This document shows positions 1-7,364 of a DNA stretch of 18,377 bases, one piece after another (position 1 is the first letter of the stretch; the number at the start of each line of letters is the position of its first letter). The stretch lies in contig DBRC01000027.1 in the NCBI GenBank assembly GCA_002305505.1, positions 3,862-22,238 of the forward strand, in the 5' to 3' direction. Under the pieces are notes generated by a model. The model saw nothing but the letters and a program-made list of their open reading frames with translations, was not told where the DNA came from and made no database searches. Source of the DNA: Prevotella sp. UBA1378. Lineage in GTDB: Bacteria > Bacteroidota > Bacteroidia > Bacteroidales > Bacteroidaceae. Made by a program: the position numbers and the translations under genes.

Positions 1-23
1 GATTTATAGCTATAAATCTTTTT
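1..23. terminator. AT-rich perfect palindrome plus T-run, possible terminator of an upstream gene
   Basis: Bases 1-18 form a perfect 18-base palindrome (GATTTATAG / CTATAAATC) followed directly by five T residues. This could be the hairpin of a rho-independent terminator for a gene left of the window. The stem is AT-rich and its true extent is cut by the window edge, so it may be only part of a longer element or a coincidence. It is incompatible with reading the same bases as the start of the lipoprotein-like reading frame described at 2-148. Confidence 0.3.
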
Positions 24-148
24 ACCCCTTCATCTGCCTGCTGTCCACCGCTTGCCTTTTGGGCTGCAATCCCCTTCATCTTTACTATGAAGCACAGGCT
101 ATGCCGCTACAGCGTAAAAGAGGCTGCACCAGCCGGGAATACCGTTAA
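2..148 (+). CDS. Possible 3' part of a small lipoprotein gene (partial at left edge)
   Basis: A reading frame enters from the left edge and runs open to TAA at 146-148. Its first visible residues look like a lipoprotein signal peptide: a hydrophobic stretch ending in the lipobox-like LLGC (Cys at visible residue 22), then a short Lys/Arg-rich tail of about 26 residues. A start codon would have to lie just outside the window. No family is recognised. The frame is short, Cys-rich and overlaps the palindrome at 1-18, so it may be chance. The main alternative is that 1-182 is simply non-coding. Confidence 0.22.
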   Translation: MYSYKSFYPFICLLSTACLLGCNPLHLYYEAQAMPLQRKRGCTSREYR

Positions 149-182
149 TTACGTTAAAATTTAAACGGGTGTGCCTATTTTC

Positions 183-234
183 AAAAATAAGCAGTAAATT
201 TGCATCTAAAAATAAGCAGTAAATTTGCATCTAA
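183..234 (+). repeat. 25-bp tandem duplication carrying two -7 promoter boxes
   Basis: Two copies of a 25-bp unit (183-207 and 208-232; identity continues to 234) lie immediately upstream of the metallophosphatase gene. Each copy holds TAAATTTG (195-202 and 220-227), an exact match to the Bacteroidota -7 consensus TAnnTTTG, followed by CATCT. The first copy's TTTG (199-202) sits 17 bases upstream of the second box, so it could double as a short-spaced -33 element. The gene's ATG at 246 lies 18 bases after the second box, implying a very short leader. Confidence 0.75.
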
Positions 235-245
235 GAATAACCAGT

Positions 246-1985
246 ATGATAAAATTAGCACCGGCCTGCCTTGCAGTGCTCTGCTTTGCATCCACCACTA
301 TGGCCCAGACCAAAAATATCGAGATAAAAATCATCGGGACAAGCGATGTACACGGACACTTCTTCCCCTACGACTTCATTGAACGGCATCCCCTGAAAGG
401 AACGCTGGCCAGGGTCAGCTCGTACGTAAAGCGGATGAGGGCACAGTATGGCCCGAACCTGCTACTGCTCGACAACGGCGACATCCTGCAGGGGCAACCC
501 ACATGTTATTACAGCAATTACGTGAAGCCGGAAGAAGACAACGTAGCTGCCCAGGTGGTGAACTATCTGCAATACGACGCACAGGCCATAGGCAACCACG
601 ACATAGAAACAGGACACGCCGTATACGACAAATGGATAAGCCAACTGAGATGCCCCGCGCTGGGTGCGAACATCATCAACACGGCCACAGGGCAGCCTTA
701 CGCCCTGCCGTACGCCATATACGAGCGCGACGGCATACGCATCGCTGTGCTCGGGATGCTTACGCCCGCCATCCCCTACTGGCTGAACGAAAACCTATGG
801 AGCGGCATGCAGTTCGAAAGCATTGAGAAATCAGCTCCCCGGTGGGTTGAACACATACGCCGCCACGAGAAGCCCGATATCCTCGTCGGGCTCTTCCACA
901 GCGGATGGAACGGCGGCATAAGTACTGCCCACTATAACGAAGACGAAACGGAGACGGTGGCCAAGACCATCGACGGCTTCGACATCATCTTCTTCGGGCA
1001 CGACCATACCCAACGCCAAGAGACGGTAAAGAGTGAGGGCGGGAACAACGTCGTATGCCTCAATCCCTCGGCAAATGCACTGATGGTGGCAGAAGCCACC
1101 ATACGGCTTACGGTAGACGGAAAAGGGCGCGTAAAGAGCAAAACCGTCTGCGGCGAGATACGCGACATCAGCAATGAACCGGTAGACACCGGCTTCATGG
1201 AGCATTTCAAACCGGCCATTGACAGCGTGAAGACGTACGTGGAACGGCGCATCGGTACGATGCAGACACCGATATACACCCGCGACTGCTTCTTCGGGAG
1301 TGCCCCTTTCACCGACTTCATACACAACCTGCAACTGCAAATCACAGGGGCCGACATTTCATTCAACGCCCCGCTGTCGTTCAATGCCGGCATCGGGAAG
1401 GGCGACATCCGCATGAGCGACATGTTCAAGCTCTACCGCTACGAAAACCAGATATACGTACTCAACATGACGGGCGAGGAAGTGCGCCGGCACTTAGAGA
1501 TGAGCTACAGCCAATGGGTGAACACGATGCGTACGGCCGACGACCACATCATGTTGCTCAACGACGGAACAAAAAACGACCTGCAGCGGTATGGATTCAA
1601 ACATCTTACGTTTAACTTCGACTCGGCTGCAGGCATTGAATACGAAGTGGACGTAACAAAGCCTGACGGGCAGAAAGTAAATATCATGAAAATGGCCGAC
1701 GGCAAACCCTTCGACGGAAAGAAATGGTATAAGGTGGTGATGAACAGCTACCGGGGAAACGGCGGTGGCGAACTGCTTACACGCGGCGCCGGCATTCCGC
1801 AGGACTCACTGAAGAACCGCATCGTATACCAAAGCGAAAAAGACCAGCGCTACTATCTGACAAAAGAGATTGAACGCATGGGGACGGTGGCTCCCAAGGC
1901 CAACAACAACTGGAGATTCGTTCCGCAGGAATGGGCTGCACCGGCACTCGAACGCGACCGCCGTCTCATCTTCGGCAACGACTAA
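246..1985 (+). CDS. Secreted 5'-nucleotidase / 2',3'-cyclic phosphodiesterase family metallophosphatase (UshA-like)
   Basis: Protein of 579 aa. The ATG at 246 was chosen over an in-frame TTG at 225 because the signal peptide begins there (hydrophobic core 4-18, likely cut after TTMA, residue 20). The N-terminal metallophosphatase domain (about 25-300) shows all dimetal motifs: SDVHGH (D34, H36), DNGD (D76), GNHD (N117, H118), FHSG (H218) and GHDH (H252, H254). The C-terminal half (about 335-540) is the 5'-nucleotidase substrate-binding domain, ending in a PQEW-containing tail. The family hydrolyses nucleotides in the periplasm or at the surface to release nucleoside and phosphate; the exact substrate cannot be read from sequence. 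Promoter is the duplicated box at 183-234. The next gene starts 49 bases later on the same strand, so co-transcription with the Nudix gene is likely, pairing extracytoplasmic with cytoplasmic nucleotide breakdown. Confidence 0.92.
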   Translation: MIKLAPACLAVLCFASTTMAQTKNIEIKIIGTSDVHGHFFPYDFIERHPLKGTLARVSSYVKRMRAQYGPNLLLLDNGDILQGQPTCYYSNYVKPEEDNVAAQVVNYLQYDAQAIGNHDIETGHAVYDKWISQLRCPALGANIINTATGQPYALPYAIYERDGIRIAVLGMLTPAIPYWLNENLWSGMQFESIEKSAPRWVEHIRRHEKPDILVGLFHSGWNGGISTAHYNEDETETVAKTIDGFDIIFFGHDHTQRQETVKSEGGNNVVCLNPSANALMVAEATIRLTVDGKGRVKSKTVCGEIRDISNEPVDTGFMEHFKPAIDSVKTYVERRIGTMQTPIYTRDCFFGSAPFTDFIHNLQLQITGADISFNAPLSFNAGIGKGDIRMSDMFKLYRYENQIYVLNMTGEEVRRHLEMSYSQWVNTMRTADDHIMLLNDGTKNDLQRYGFKHLTFNFDSAAGIEYEVDVTKPDGQKVNIMKMADGKPFDGKKWYKVVMNSYRGNGGGELLTRGAGIPQDSLKNRIVYQSEKDQRYYLTKEIERMGTVAPKANNNWRFVPQEWAAPALERDRRLIFGND

Positions 1986-2034
1986 ACAGCCGGCAGCTGC
2001 ACCAAAACAGCACAGCAATAGGAAAAGACACAGA

Positions 2035-2835
2035 ATGGAACACTATTATTTCGTATTTTGCAAAACCGACATAATGCTCGAACGGATGAGTGATGGTACC
2101 TACAGTATCCCTTGCAGGAATAATCCCCCGACGGAGGTAAAGCCATGGACGAACCTGATGCATGTATCGTTCCCCAACGGCGATAAGGTATATACATACC
2201 GCATTGACAGCCCTGTGGCCGAAGCCGGACTTCCCTTCGAGATGTGCGGCCTGCGGCAAAGCTACTACAAACTGCCTGCCGACCTTTACCAAAAAGCAGG
2301 TAAATGCCACGAACTGCTTTATTGGGACCAGAATACGAAGTTTTGCGGCGTATGCGGCGGACAGATGAAGATGCATACCGACATCAGCAAGCGCTGCGGA
2401 CAATGCGGCAAGGAGGTGTGGCCGCAACTGGCCACCGCCGTCATCGTGCTCGTCCACCGCGGCGACGAGATACTGCTGGTACATGCAAGGAATTTCCGCG
2501 GCAACTTCTTCGGTCTCGTGGCCGGATTCGTTGAAACCGGGGAAACGCTGGAAGAAGCGGTACACCGCGAAGTGAAGGAAGAAACGGGGCTTGCCATCAG
2601 GAACCTGCACTATTTCGGCAGCCAGCCATGGCCTTATCCATGCGGACTGATGGTAGGCTTCAATGCCGACTATGCGGGCGGGGAAATAAAACTGCAACGC
2701 AAGGAACTGGCTGCGGGGGCTTGGTTCAAGAAAGACAACCTGCCGGAAATACCCGAAAAACTGTCAATCGCCCGAAAGCTCATCGACGCTTGGCTGGAGG
2801 AATATACGGAAGACGGGGCCATACGGAGCATTTAA
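2035..2835 (+). CDS. nudC: NADH pyrophosphatase (NudC-type Nudix hydrolase)
   Basis: Protein of 266 aa; cleaves NAD(H) to NMN(H) and AMP, and in other bacteria also removes NAD caps from RNA. Order of parts: a poorly conserved N-terminal domain (1-95), a four-Cys zinc ribbon (C104, C107, C121, C124), then the Nudix domain with a complete Nudix box at 164-186 (G164, E170, R178, E179, E182, E183, G185). The SQPWPYP motif at 196-202, just after the box, is the signature that separates NADH pyrophosphatases from other Nudix enzymes. The ATG at 2035 is preferred to longer in-frame starts because upstream codons overlap the preceding gene and give no conserved sequence. Length is close to that of E. 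coli NudC. Its TAA overlaps the stop codon of the convergent lipoprotein gene. Confidence 0.93.
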   Translation: MEHYYFVFCKTDIMLERMSDGTYSIPCRNNPPTEVKPWTNLMHVSFPNGDKVYTYRIDSPVAEAGLPFEMCGLRQSYYKLPADLYQKAGKCHELLYWDQNTKFCGVCGGQMKMHTDISKRCGQCGKEVWPQLATAVIVLVHRGDEILLVHARNFRGNFFGLVAGFVETGETLEEAVHREVKEETGLAIRNLHYFGSQPWPYPCGLMVGFNADYAGGEIKLQRKELAAGAWFKKDNLPEIPEKLSIARKLIDAWLEEYTEDGAIRSI

Positions 2836-3626
2836 TACTCCAAAAGCTCCATCGACATCTTCCCGCTTTCCGATATGACGGTACCCACCTTGTAGCAACT
2901 GGCAGCATCGGGAACGCAGAGCGTGGCAACGAAACGGAATCCCCCGGCGTCGACCCCGTCAAACTCCATGTTGCCCAATATCGCTTGGTTAAGGAAACTG
3001 GCCGGCACCAACCTGGCGTACATCTTCTTATTGAAATCCCGCGAATAAAGCTGCCGGGCACCATGGAAGATGCTGATGTGGATAATGTTGTCGTAATACA
3101 CATTATCCACCTCAACGCCGTCGTCGTTATAAGCGGCCGCCACAACCTTATACTTCGTGGGGTTGACGGCAATATAGCAATGATAGCGCTCGCCGCCGTA
3201 CATCACCACCGTATCGCGCTTCACGACCCCGGTCACCACCGGCACGTGGTCTTTCTTCTGCACGAAGGCCAGTTCATCATTCGGATCACTGCTCTTGGCC
3301 AGCTTCACCACATCGCCGTTCTGATTCTTGAACCAAAAGACATGAGCCGACTGCTTCACTACCGGGTATCGGGCCGCACGCGACCCCAGCACCAGCGTGT
3401 CGCTTACTATCTTGAAGTAAGCTGGCTGACTGGTGGAATCTGGATAATAAATCGTATCCCCTTTAACCTTAAACGCAACGGTGGCTGCGTCGCCGTCGAC
3501 CCAGATGCCTTGAAGCATGGCCTTGGCTTCCCGGCTCTCGGCGACGCTATTCACAGTCTTGGCTTTCTGTCCGCACGATGACAAGAACAGCACGGAAGCC
3601 AGCAATACTGAGCAATATCTATTCAT
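2832..3626 (-). CDS. Hypothetical lipoprotein (possibly DUF4738 family)
   Basis: Protein of 264 aa with a clear lipoprotein signal: Asn-Arg N-terminus, hydrophobic stretch 6-15 and lipobox LSSC with acylated Cys at 18. The rest is predicted mostly beta-strand, with short alternating hydrophobic segments such as KGDTIYYPDS and a late Cys pair. It resembles small Bacteroidales lipoproteins classed as DUF4738; that assignment is from memory of the family pattern and is not certain, and the function is unknown. It is the last gene of a - strand series, 53 bases after ugd, so it probably shares the rfbC-ugd transcript. Its stop codon overlaps that of convergent nudC (TTAA at 2832-2835), leaving no space for a terminator between them. 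Confidence 0.85.
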   Translation of the reverse strand: MNRYCSVLLASVLFLSSCGQKAKTVNSVAESREAKAMLQGIWVDGDAATVAFKVKGDTIYYPDSTSQPAYFKIVSDTLVLGSRAARYPVVKQSAHVFWFKNQNGDVVKLAKSSDPNDELAFVQKKDHVPVVTGVVKRDTVVMYGGERYHCYIAVNPTKYKVVAAAYNDDGVEVDNVYYDNIIHISIFHGARQLYSRDFNKKMYARLVPASFLNQAILGNMEFDGVDAGGFRFVATLCVPDAASCYKVGTVISESGKMSMELLEY

Positions 3627-3679
3627 CCCTTATCCTTCTGAACAATTATTCTTCCCTATGGGCACAGCGCGGGAACACG

Positions 3680-4996
3680 CTACCTCCCGATGCAATGATA
3701 CTCGAAGCCAGCCTCGGAAAGCTCCTCGGCATCGAATATATTCCGCCCGTCAATGACAAGCGGCTGCTTCATGGCTTTCTTGATGACACCCCACGTCGGC
3801 AAACGGAACTCTTTCCATTCCGTCAGCAGCAACAAGGCATCGGCATCAAGCACTGCGTCGTACATGTCGCGGCAATAGGTGACACTGTCGCCGATACGGC
3901 GCTTGCACTCGTCCATTGCCACAGGGTCGTAGGCACGTACCGTACAACCGGCGTCCAGCAAAAGCCGTATCATCACCAAAGCGGTCGACTCGCGCATGTC
4001 GTCGGTTTCCGGCTTGAACGAAAGCCCCCACATAGCTATGGTCTTGCCCCTGAGAGAGCCGCCCCCGAACACCTTCTGCAATTTCTCGAAAAGCACGCTT
4101 TTCTGCTTTTCATTCACCCGCTCTACGGCCTTTAATACCTCCATCGAATACCCGTTGGCGTCGGCCGTCTTTATCAAGGCCTTGACGTCCTTGGGGAAAC
4201 AACTGCCCCCGTATCCGCAGCCTGCATACAGGAACTTACGGCCTATGCGCGTATCAGCACCGATACCGGCACGCACCATATTGACATCGGCTCCAACACG
4301 CTCGCACAGATTGGCAATGTCGTTCATGAAAGAGATACGCGTGGCCAACATGGAATTGGCGGCATACTTCGTCATTTCGGCCGAAGGAATATCCATGAAT
4401 ATTACACGGAAGTTGTTGATAAGGAAAGGCTTATACAGCTTTGTTAAGGTTTTCTTTGCCTTTTCGCTCTCTACACCCACTACAACGCGGTCGGGCGACA
4501 TAAAGTCTTTAATGGCGCTGCCCTCTTTCAGGAATTCCGGATTACTGGCCACATCGAAGTCGACATCTACCCCCCGCTTGTCGAGCTCTTCCTGAATGGC
4601 ACGGCGCACCTTCCCGGCAGTCCCTACAGGTACGGTACTCTTGGTCACAACGACAAGGTATTTATTCAAGTTCTGGCCGATGGTCTTCGCCACCTGAAGC
4701 ACGTACTTCAAGTCGGCACTGCCGTCTTCGTCGGGAGGAGTGCCTACGGCCGAGAACACAATCTCCTGCTCGTTGAGCACAGATGCCAAATCGGTGGTAA
4801 ACTTCAGGCGGCCTGCCTTCACGTTCTTAACCACAAGTTCATCAAGCCCCGGTTCGTAGATCGGGATGTCGCCGTTCTTCAGACGCTCTACCTTCGCTGC
4901 ATCAACATCAATACATGTGACATTGGCACCTGTATCGGCAAAACACGTACCTGATACCAAACCTACATAACCAGTTCCTACGATTGCAATATTCAT
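3680..4996 (-). CDS. ugd: UDP-glucose 6-dehydrogenase
   Basis: Protein of 438 aa, full length for the family. It oxidises UDP-glucose to UDP-glucuronate using two NAD+, feeding capsule, exopolysaccharide or other glycan synthesis in the cytoplasm. Seen directly: N-terminal Rossmann NAD site GTGYVG at 7-12; SNPEFLKEG at 151-159; EMTKYAAN with catalytic-type Lys at 210; and the catalytic cysteine motif GGSCFPKD with Cys266. The C-terminal UDP-binding domain (about 315-435) carries GLSFKPETDD. GDP-mannose dehydrogenase shares this fold, but the motif spelling fits the UDP-glucose branch better. It lies 38 bases after rfbC and 53 before the lipoprotein gene, all on the - strand. No separate promoter box was seen before it. 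Confidence 0.93.
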   Translation of the reverse strand: MNIAIVGTGYVGLVSGTCFADTGANVTCIDVDAAKVERLKNGDIPIYEPGLDELVVKNVKAGRLKFTTDLASVLNEQEIVFSAVGTPPDEDGSADLKYVLQVAKTIGQNLNKYLVVVTKSTVPVGTAGKVRRAIQEELDKRGVDVDFDVASNPEFLKEGSAIKDFMSPDRVVVGVESEKAKKTLTKLYKPFLINNFRVIFMDIPSAEMTKYAANSMLATRISFMNDIANLCERVGADVNMVRAGIGADTRIGRKFLYAGCGYGGSCFPKDVKALIKTADANGYSMEVLKAVERVNEKQKSVLFEKLQKVFGGGSLRGKTIAMWGLSFKPETDDMRESTALVMIRLLLDAGCTVRAYDPVAMDECKRRIGDSVTYCRDMYDAVLDADALLLLTEWKEFRLPTWGVIKKAMKQPLVIDGRNIFDAEELSEAGFEYHCIGR

Positions 4997-5034
4997 AATA
5001 ATGGTGTAAAAAAATAAATATGATAATTAAGTTG

Positions 5035-5583
5035 TTAGTCGAATAATACAGCATCTTTGAGGAGGCTTGCAGCCAGGTCTTTCTCGCTTGTAACCACATC
5101 CTGGAGCGGGATGGGCCATTCAATGCCCAACTGCGGGTCGTCCCATCTGATGCCCGCCTCGCTGGCCGGGGCATAAGGATTGTCGACCTTATATGTGAAC
5201 ACAGCCTCTTCGCTCAACACGAGAAAGCCATGTGCAAAGCCGCGCGGGATAAAGAACTGGCGTTTGTTCTCTTCGCTCAGCTCTACCATCACGTGCTTCC
5301 CAAAGGTGGGACTACTCTTGCGGATATCCACGGCCACATCTACCACCTTACCTTTGATAACACGCACCAACTTGGCCTGCGAAGCATCGCCCGTTTGGTA
5401 ATGCAGCCCGCGCAGCACACCATAGCCGGATTTCGACTCGTTGTCTTGCACGAAGCCTACCTTGCCTATGTGTTCCTCGAACTCGGCCTGCTTCCAAGCT
5501 TCAAAAAAATAGCCACGGGCATCACGGTACACACGCGGCTCAATGATAAACACTCCTTTTATTTCTGTTTCCTTGTAATCCAT
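5035..5583 (-). CDS. rfbC: dTDP-4-dehydrorhamnose 3,5-epimerase
   Basis: Protein of 182 aa, typical for RmlC/RfbC, a cupin-fold enzyme that epimerises C3 and C5 of dTDP-4-keto-6-deoxyglucose on the route to dTDP-L-rhamnose. Motifs seen: ARGYFFEAW (22-30), VLRGLHYQ with the catalytic-type His61, PRGFAHGF (113-120), and Tyr131 in the FTYKVDN segment matching the general acid. rfbA, rfbB and rfbD are not in this window, so the rest of the dTDP-rhamnose pathway must lie elsewhere. It is the first gene of the - strand operon with ugd and a lipoprotein; a matching -7 box is at 5613-5620. Confidence 0.94.
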   Translation of the reverse strand: MDYKETEIKGVFIIEPRVYRDARGYFFEAWKQAEFEEHIGKVGFVQDNESKSGYGVLRGLHYQTGDASQAKLVRVIKGKVVDVAVDIRKSSPTFGKHVMVELSEENKRQFFIPRGFAHGFLVLSEEAVFTYKVDNPYAPASEAGIRWDDPQLGIEWPIPLQDVVTSEKDLAASLLKDAVLFD

Positions 5584-5612
5584 GGTTGATATAACCTTTA
5601 ATGATTGTGGTG

Positions 5613-5643
5613 CAAAAGTAAGAAATATAATCGAGATATGAAA
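5613..5643 (-). promoter_or_regulatory. Promoter of the rfbC-ugd-lipoprotein operon
   Basis: Read on the - strand, TACTTTTG (5620 down to 5613) matches the TAnnTTTG -7 consensus and is followed by CAC. A TTTC at 5643-5640, 19 bases upstream, is one base off the TTTG -33 element. The start codon lies about 29 bases downstream of the box. Confidence 0.65.
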
Positions 5644-5683
5644 AGTTTTTTTTCATTTTGTGCGTTTTTTATATCCATTTTTA

Positions 5684-5715
5684 TTTGTCTATATAGCAAA
5701 AAATAACTAATTTTG
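5684..5715 (+). promoter_or_regulatory. Consensus promoter giving a leaderless or near-leaderless mRNA
   Basis: TTTG at 5684-5687 and TAATTTTG at 5708-5715, separated by 20 bases, match both halves of the Bacteroidota sigma-ABfr promoter (TTTG, 19-21 bases, TAnnTTTG). The GTG start codon of the downstream gene begins only 5 bases after the -7 box, close to where transcription itself should start. Confidence 0.8.
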
Positions 5716-5720
5716 CAGTC

Positions 5721-6782
5721 GTGATTGAGTTAGAGAGACATATTGAGATTCTTTTATTGAGCAACGAGTGTGTTATCGTTCCCGGGCTCGGAGGGTTCGT
5801 TGCACATCATGTCGGGGCGCATTACGACGGCGAGGACCACTTGTTCCTGCCGCCGCAGAAAACGCTTGGCTTCAATCCCCAACTGAAGATCAACGACTCA
5901 CTGCTTGCGCACTCCTACATCGAAGCTTACGACATCAGCTATCCTGAAGCGATACGCCAGATTGAAGCCGAGGTGACGGAGCTGATGCAACGCTTACACA
6001 ACGAGGGCAAATACGAAATGGCCGACATCGGCGAACTGAGCATGAACGCAGACGGCAATATCCAGTTCGAGCCATGCGAAGCCGGCATCCTTTCGCCGGA
6101 ACTCTACGGTCTGAGCTCGTTCGACATACAGCCCTTGGCCGAAACAGAAAGCGCAGCCCCGTTAAAGGCCGTCCGCAGCAAGAAGCAAGCAGGAAACACG
6201 GGCGACGCCGAAACGCAATCCCTTCCTGCCGTAGCCGCAGCGGGCAATGACGACGACGAAGCCGACGACGGCAGCACAATCAAGATAAAGGTATCGTGGA
6301 TAAGGAACACGGCGGCAGCAGTTGCCGCAGTCATCGCTTTCCTGCTTCTCTCTACGCCCGTTACCAACAGCCGCTTGGATGCCCATAAACAACTGGCCAT
6401 GCTCAACCTGCAGCTGCTGCCCCAGAACACCGGGACAGGCAAGCTTCTGTTGGGTGATACGGTAATAAGGAAAACCGTGGCACAGAAGGACACGGCAAGG
6501 GCAATACAGCAGACCCCTGACACGGTGAAAGCAGAAGAAACGGCGAAACCGCCCTACTTCACGATTGTGATGGCAAGCCATGTGACCAAGCACAATGCCG
6601 AAGCCTTCGTCAAGGAACTGCATGCAGACGGCTTTTCACAAGCCGGCGTCTATGTACATAATAATGTGGTGCGCGTGGTGTACGGCAATTATGAAACCGA
6701 AGCCGACGCGTACAACGGCCTGCGCGCCGTCCGGAACAATGAGCGTTTCGAAGAGGCGTGGGTATATCAAGTGAAGATGTAG
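5721..6782 (+). CDS. HU-CCDC81 / SPOR-domain membrane protein
   Basis: Protein of 353 aa. Residues 1-130 match the Bacteroidota CCDC81-like HU domain pair (characteristic opening: ELERHIEILLL, then VPGLGGFVAHH at 20-30). Residues 140-190 are an acidic, low-complexity linker. One membrane helix follows (about 196-213). Residues 275-353 are a SPOR domain (YFTIVMASH start), a fold that binds denuded septal peptidoglycan. Expected topology is HU-like domain in the cytoplasm and SPOR domain in the periplasm, suggesting a link between a DNA-like or protein ligand and the division site; that role is inference. The GTG start is chosen because family members begin at this residue and no ATG precedes it. 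The next gene's ATG abuts its TAG without a gap. Confidence 0.88.
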   Translation: MIELERHIEILLLSNECVIVPGLGGFVAHHVGAHYDGEDHLFLPPQKTLGFNPQLKINDSLLAHSYIEAYDISYPEAIRQIEAEVTELMQRLHNEGKYEMADIGELSMNADGNIQFEPCEAGILSPELYGLSSFDIQPLAETESAAPLKAVRSKKQAGNTGDAETQSLPAVAAAGNDDDEADDGSTIKIKVSWIRNTAAAVAAVIAFLLLSTPVTNSRLDAHKQLAMLNLQLLPQNTGTGKLLLGDTVIRKTVAQKDTARAIQQTPDTVKAEETAKPPYFTIVMASHVTKHNAEAFVKELHADGFSQAGVYVHNNVVRVVYGNYETEADAYNGLRAVRNNERFEEAWVYQVKM

Positions 6783-7313
6783 ATGAAGCGAGTGAGATGC
6801 CCGAAATGTGATGCGTACACCACATTCGACGAAACGAAATACGAAGAGGGGCGTTCGTTGGTGTTCCAATGTGCAGAATGCGGGAAGCAGTTCGGTATAC
6901 GTATCGGCACATCCAAGCTGAAGGCAACACGGAAGGAGGAGCAACTCGACGAACAGGCTAACGAAAAAGGATATGGCTCGATCGTGGTCATCGAGAATGT
7001 TTTTCATTATAAGCAGGTCATACCGCTGCAAGCAGGCGACAACGTGATCGGCCGCTACCAGAAAGGCAATCCCATCAACACACCGATCGAAACGGCCGAT
7101 CCGAGCATCGACACCAACCACTGCGCCATCCATGTGGGGCGGGACAAAAAGGGGAAACTGAAATATACCCTCAGAGACGGCCCCAGCAACACGGGGACTT
7201 TCGTTGACAACGAAATCCTCAGAGACCGTGAACGCCGTATCATCGAAGACGGTTCGCTCTTCACCATCGGCGCTACAAGCATCATTCTGCGCGGAGCTGA
7301 AAGCGAAGAATAA
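6783..7313 (+). CDS. Zinc-ribbon and FHA domain protein
   Basis: Protein of 176 aa. An N-terminal zinc ribbon of the MJ0042 type has Cys6, Cys9, Cys30 and Cys33. A Lys/Glu-rich linker (45-65) leads to a C-terminal FHA domain (about 66-171), with GR at 90-91, the SIDTNHC segment (His113) and the SNTGTFVDN loop (136-143), the features that bind phosphothreonine. It is probably a cytoplasmic adaptor that reads Ser/Thr phosphorylation; no kinase or phosphatase gene is visible here, so its partner is unknown. The ATG directly follows the stop of the SPOR gene (TAG-ATG, zero spacing), implying translational coupling and a shared process. The TonB-dependent receptor gene begins 51 bases later. Confidence 0.88.
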   Translation: MKRVRCPKCDAYTTFDETKYEEGRSLVFQCAECGKQFGIRIGTSKLKATRKEEQLDEQANEKGYGSIVVIENVFHYKQVIPLQAGDNVIGRYQKGNPINTPIETADPSIDTNHCAIHVGRDKKGKLKYTLRDGPSNTGTFVDNEILRDRERRIIEDGSLFTIGATSIILRGAESEE

Positions 7314-7364
7314 AATCCACAACCCGAATACAATATTCAACTGTATCAAACGTTTAATATATCG

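Noticed and set aside
1..79. - strand frame open to the left edge, with ATG at 79
   Set aside because: Only 26 codons are visible, with low-complexity residues and no promoter; not enough to call.
225..245. TTG start at 225 for the metallophosphatase
   Set aside because: It falls inside the second -7 box copy and would put seven extra residues before a normal signal peptide.
2628..3581. Long + strand frame of 317 codons opposite the lipoprotein gene
   Set aside because: It overlaps both nudC and the lipoprotein gene, and the lipoprotein frame has a clear signal peptide and lipobox while this one has nothing recognisable.
4997..5035. Separate promoter between rfbC and ugd
   Set aside because: The 38-base gap is AT-rich but has no TAnnTTTG box on the - strand.
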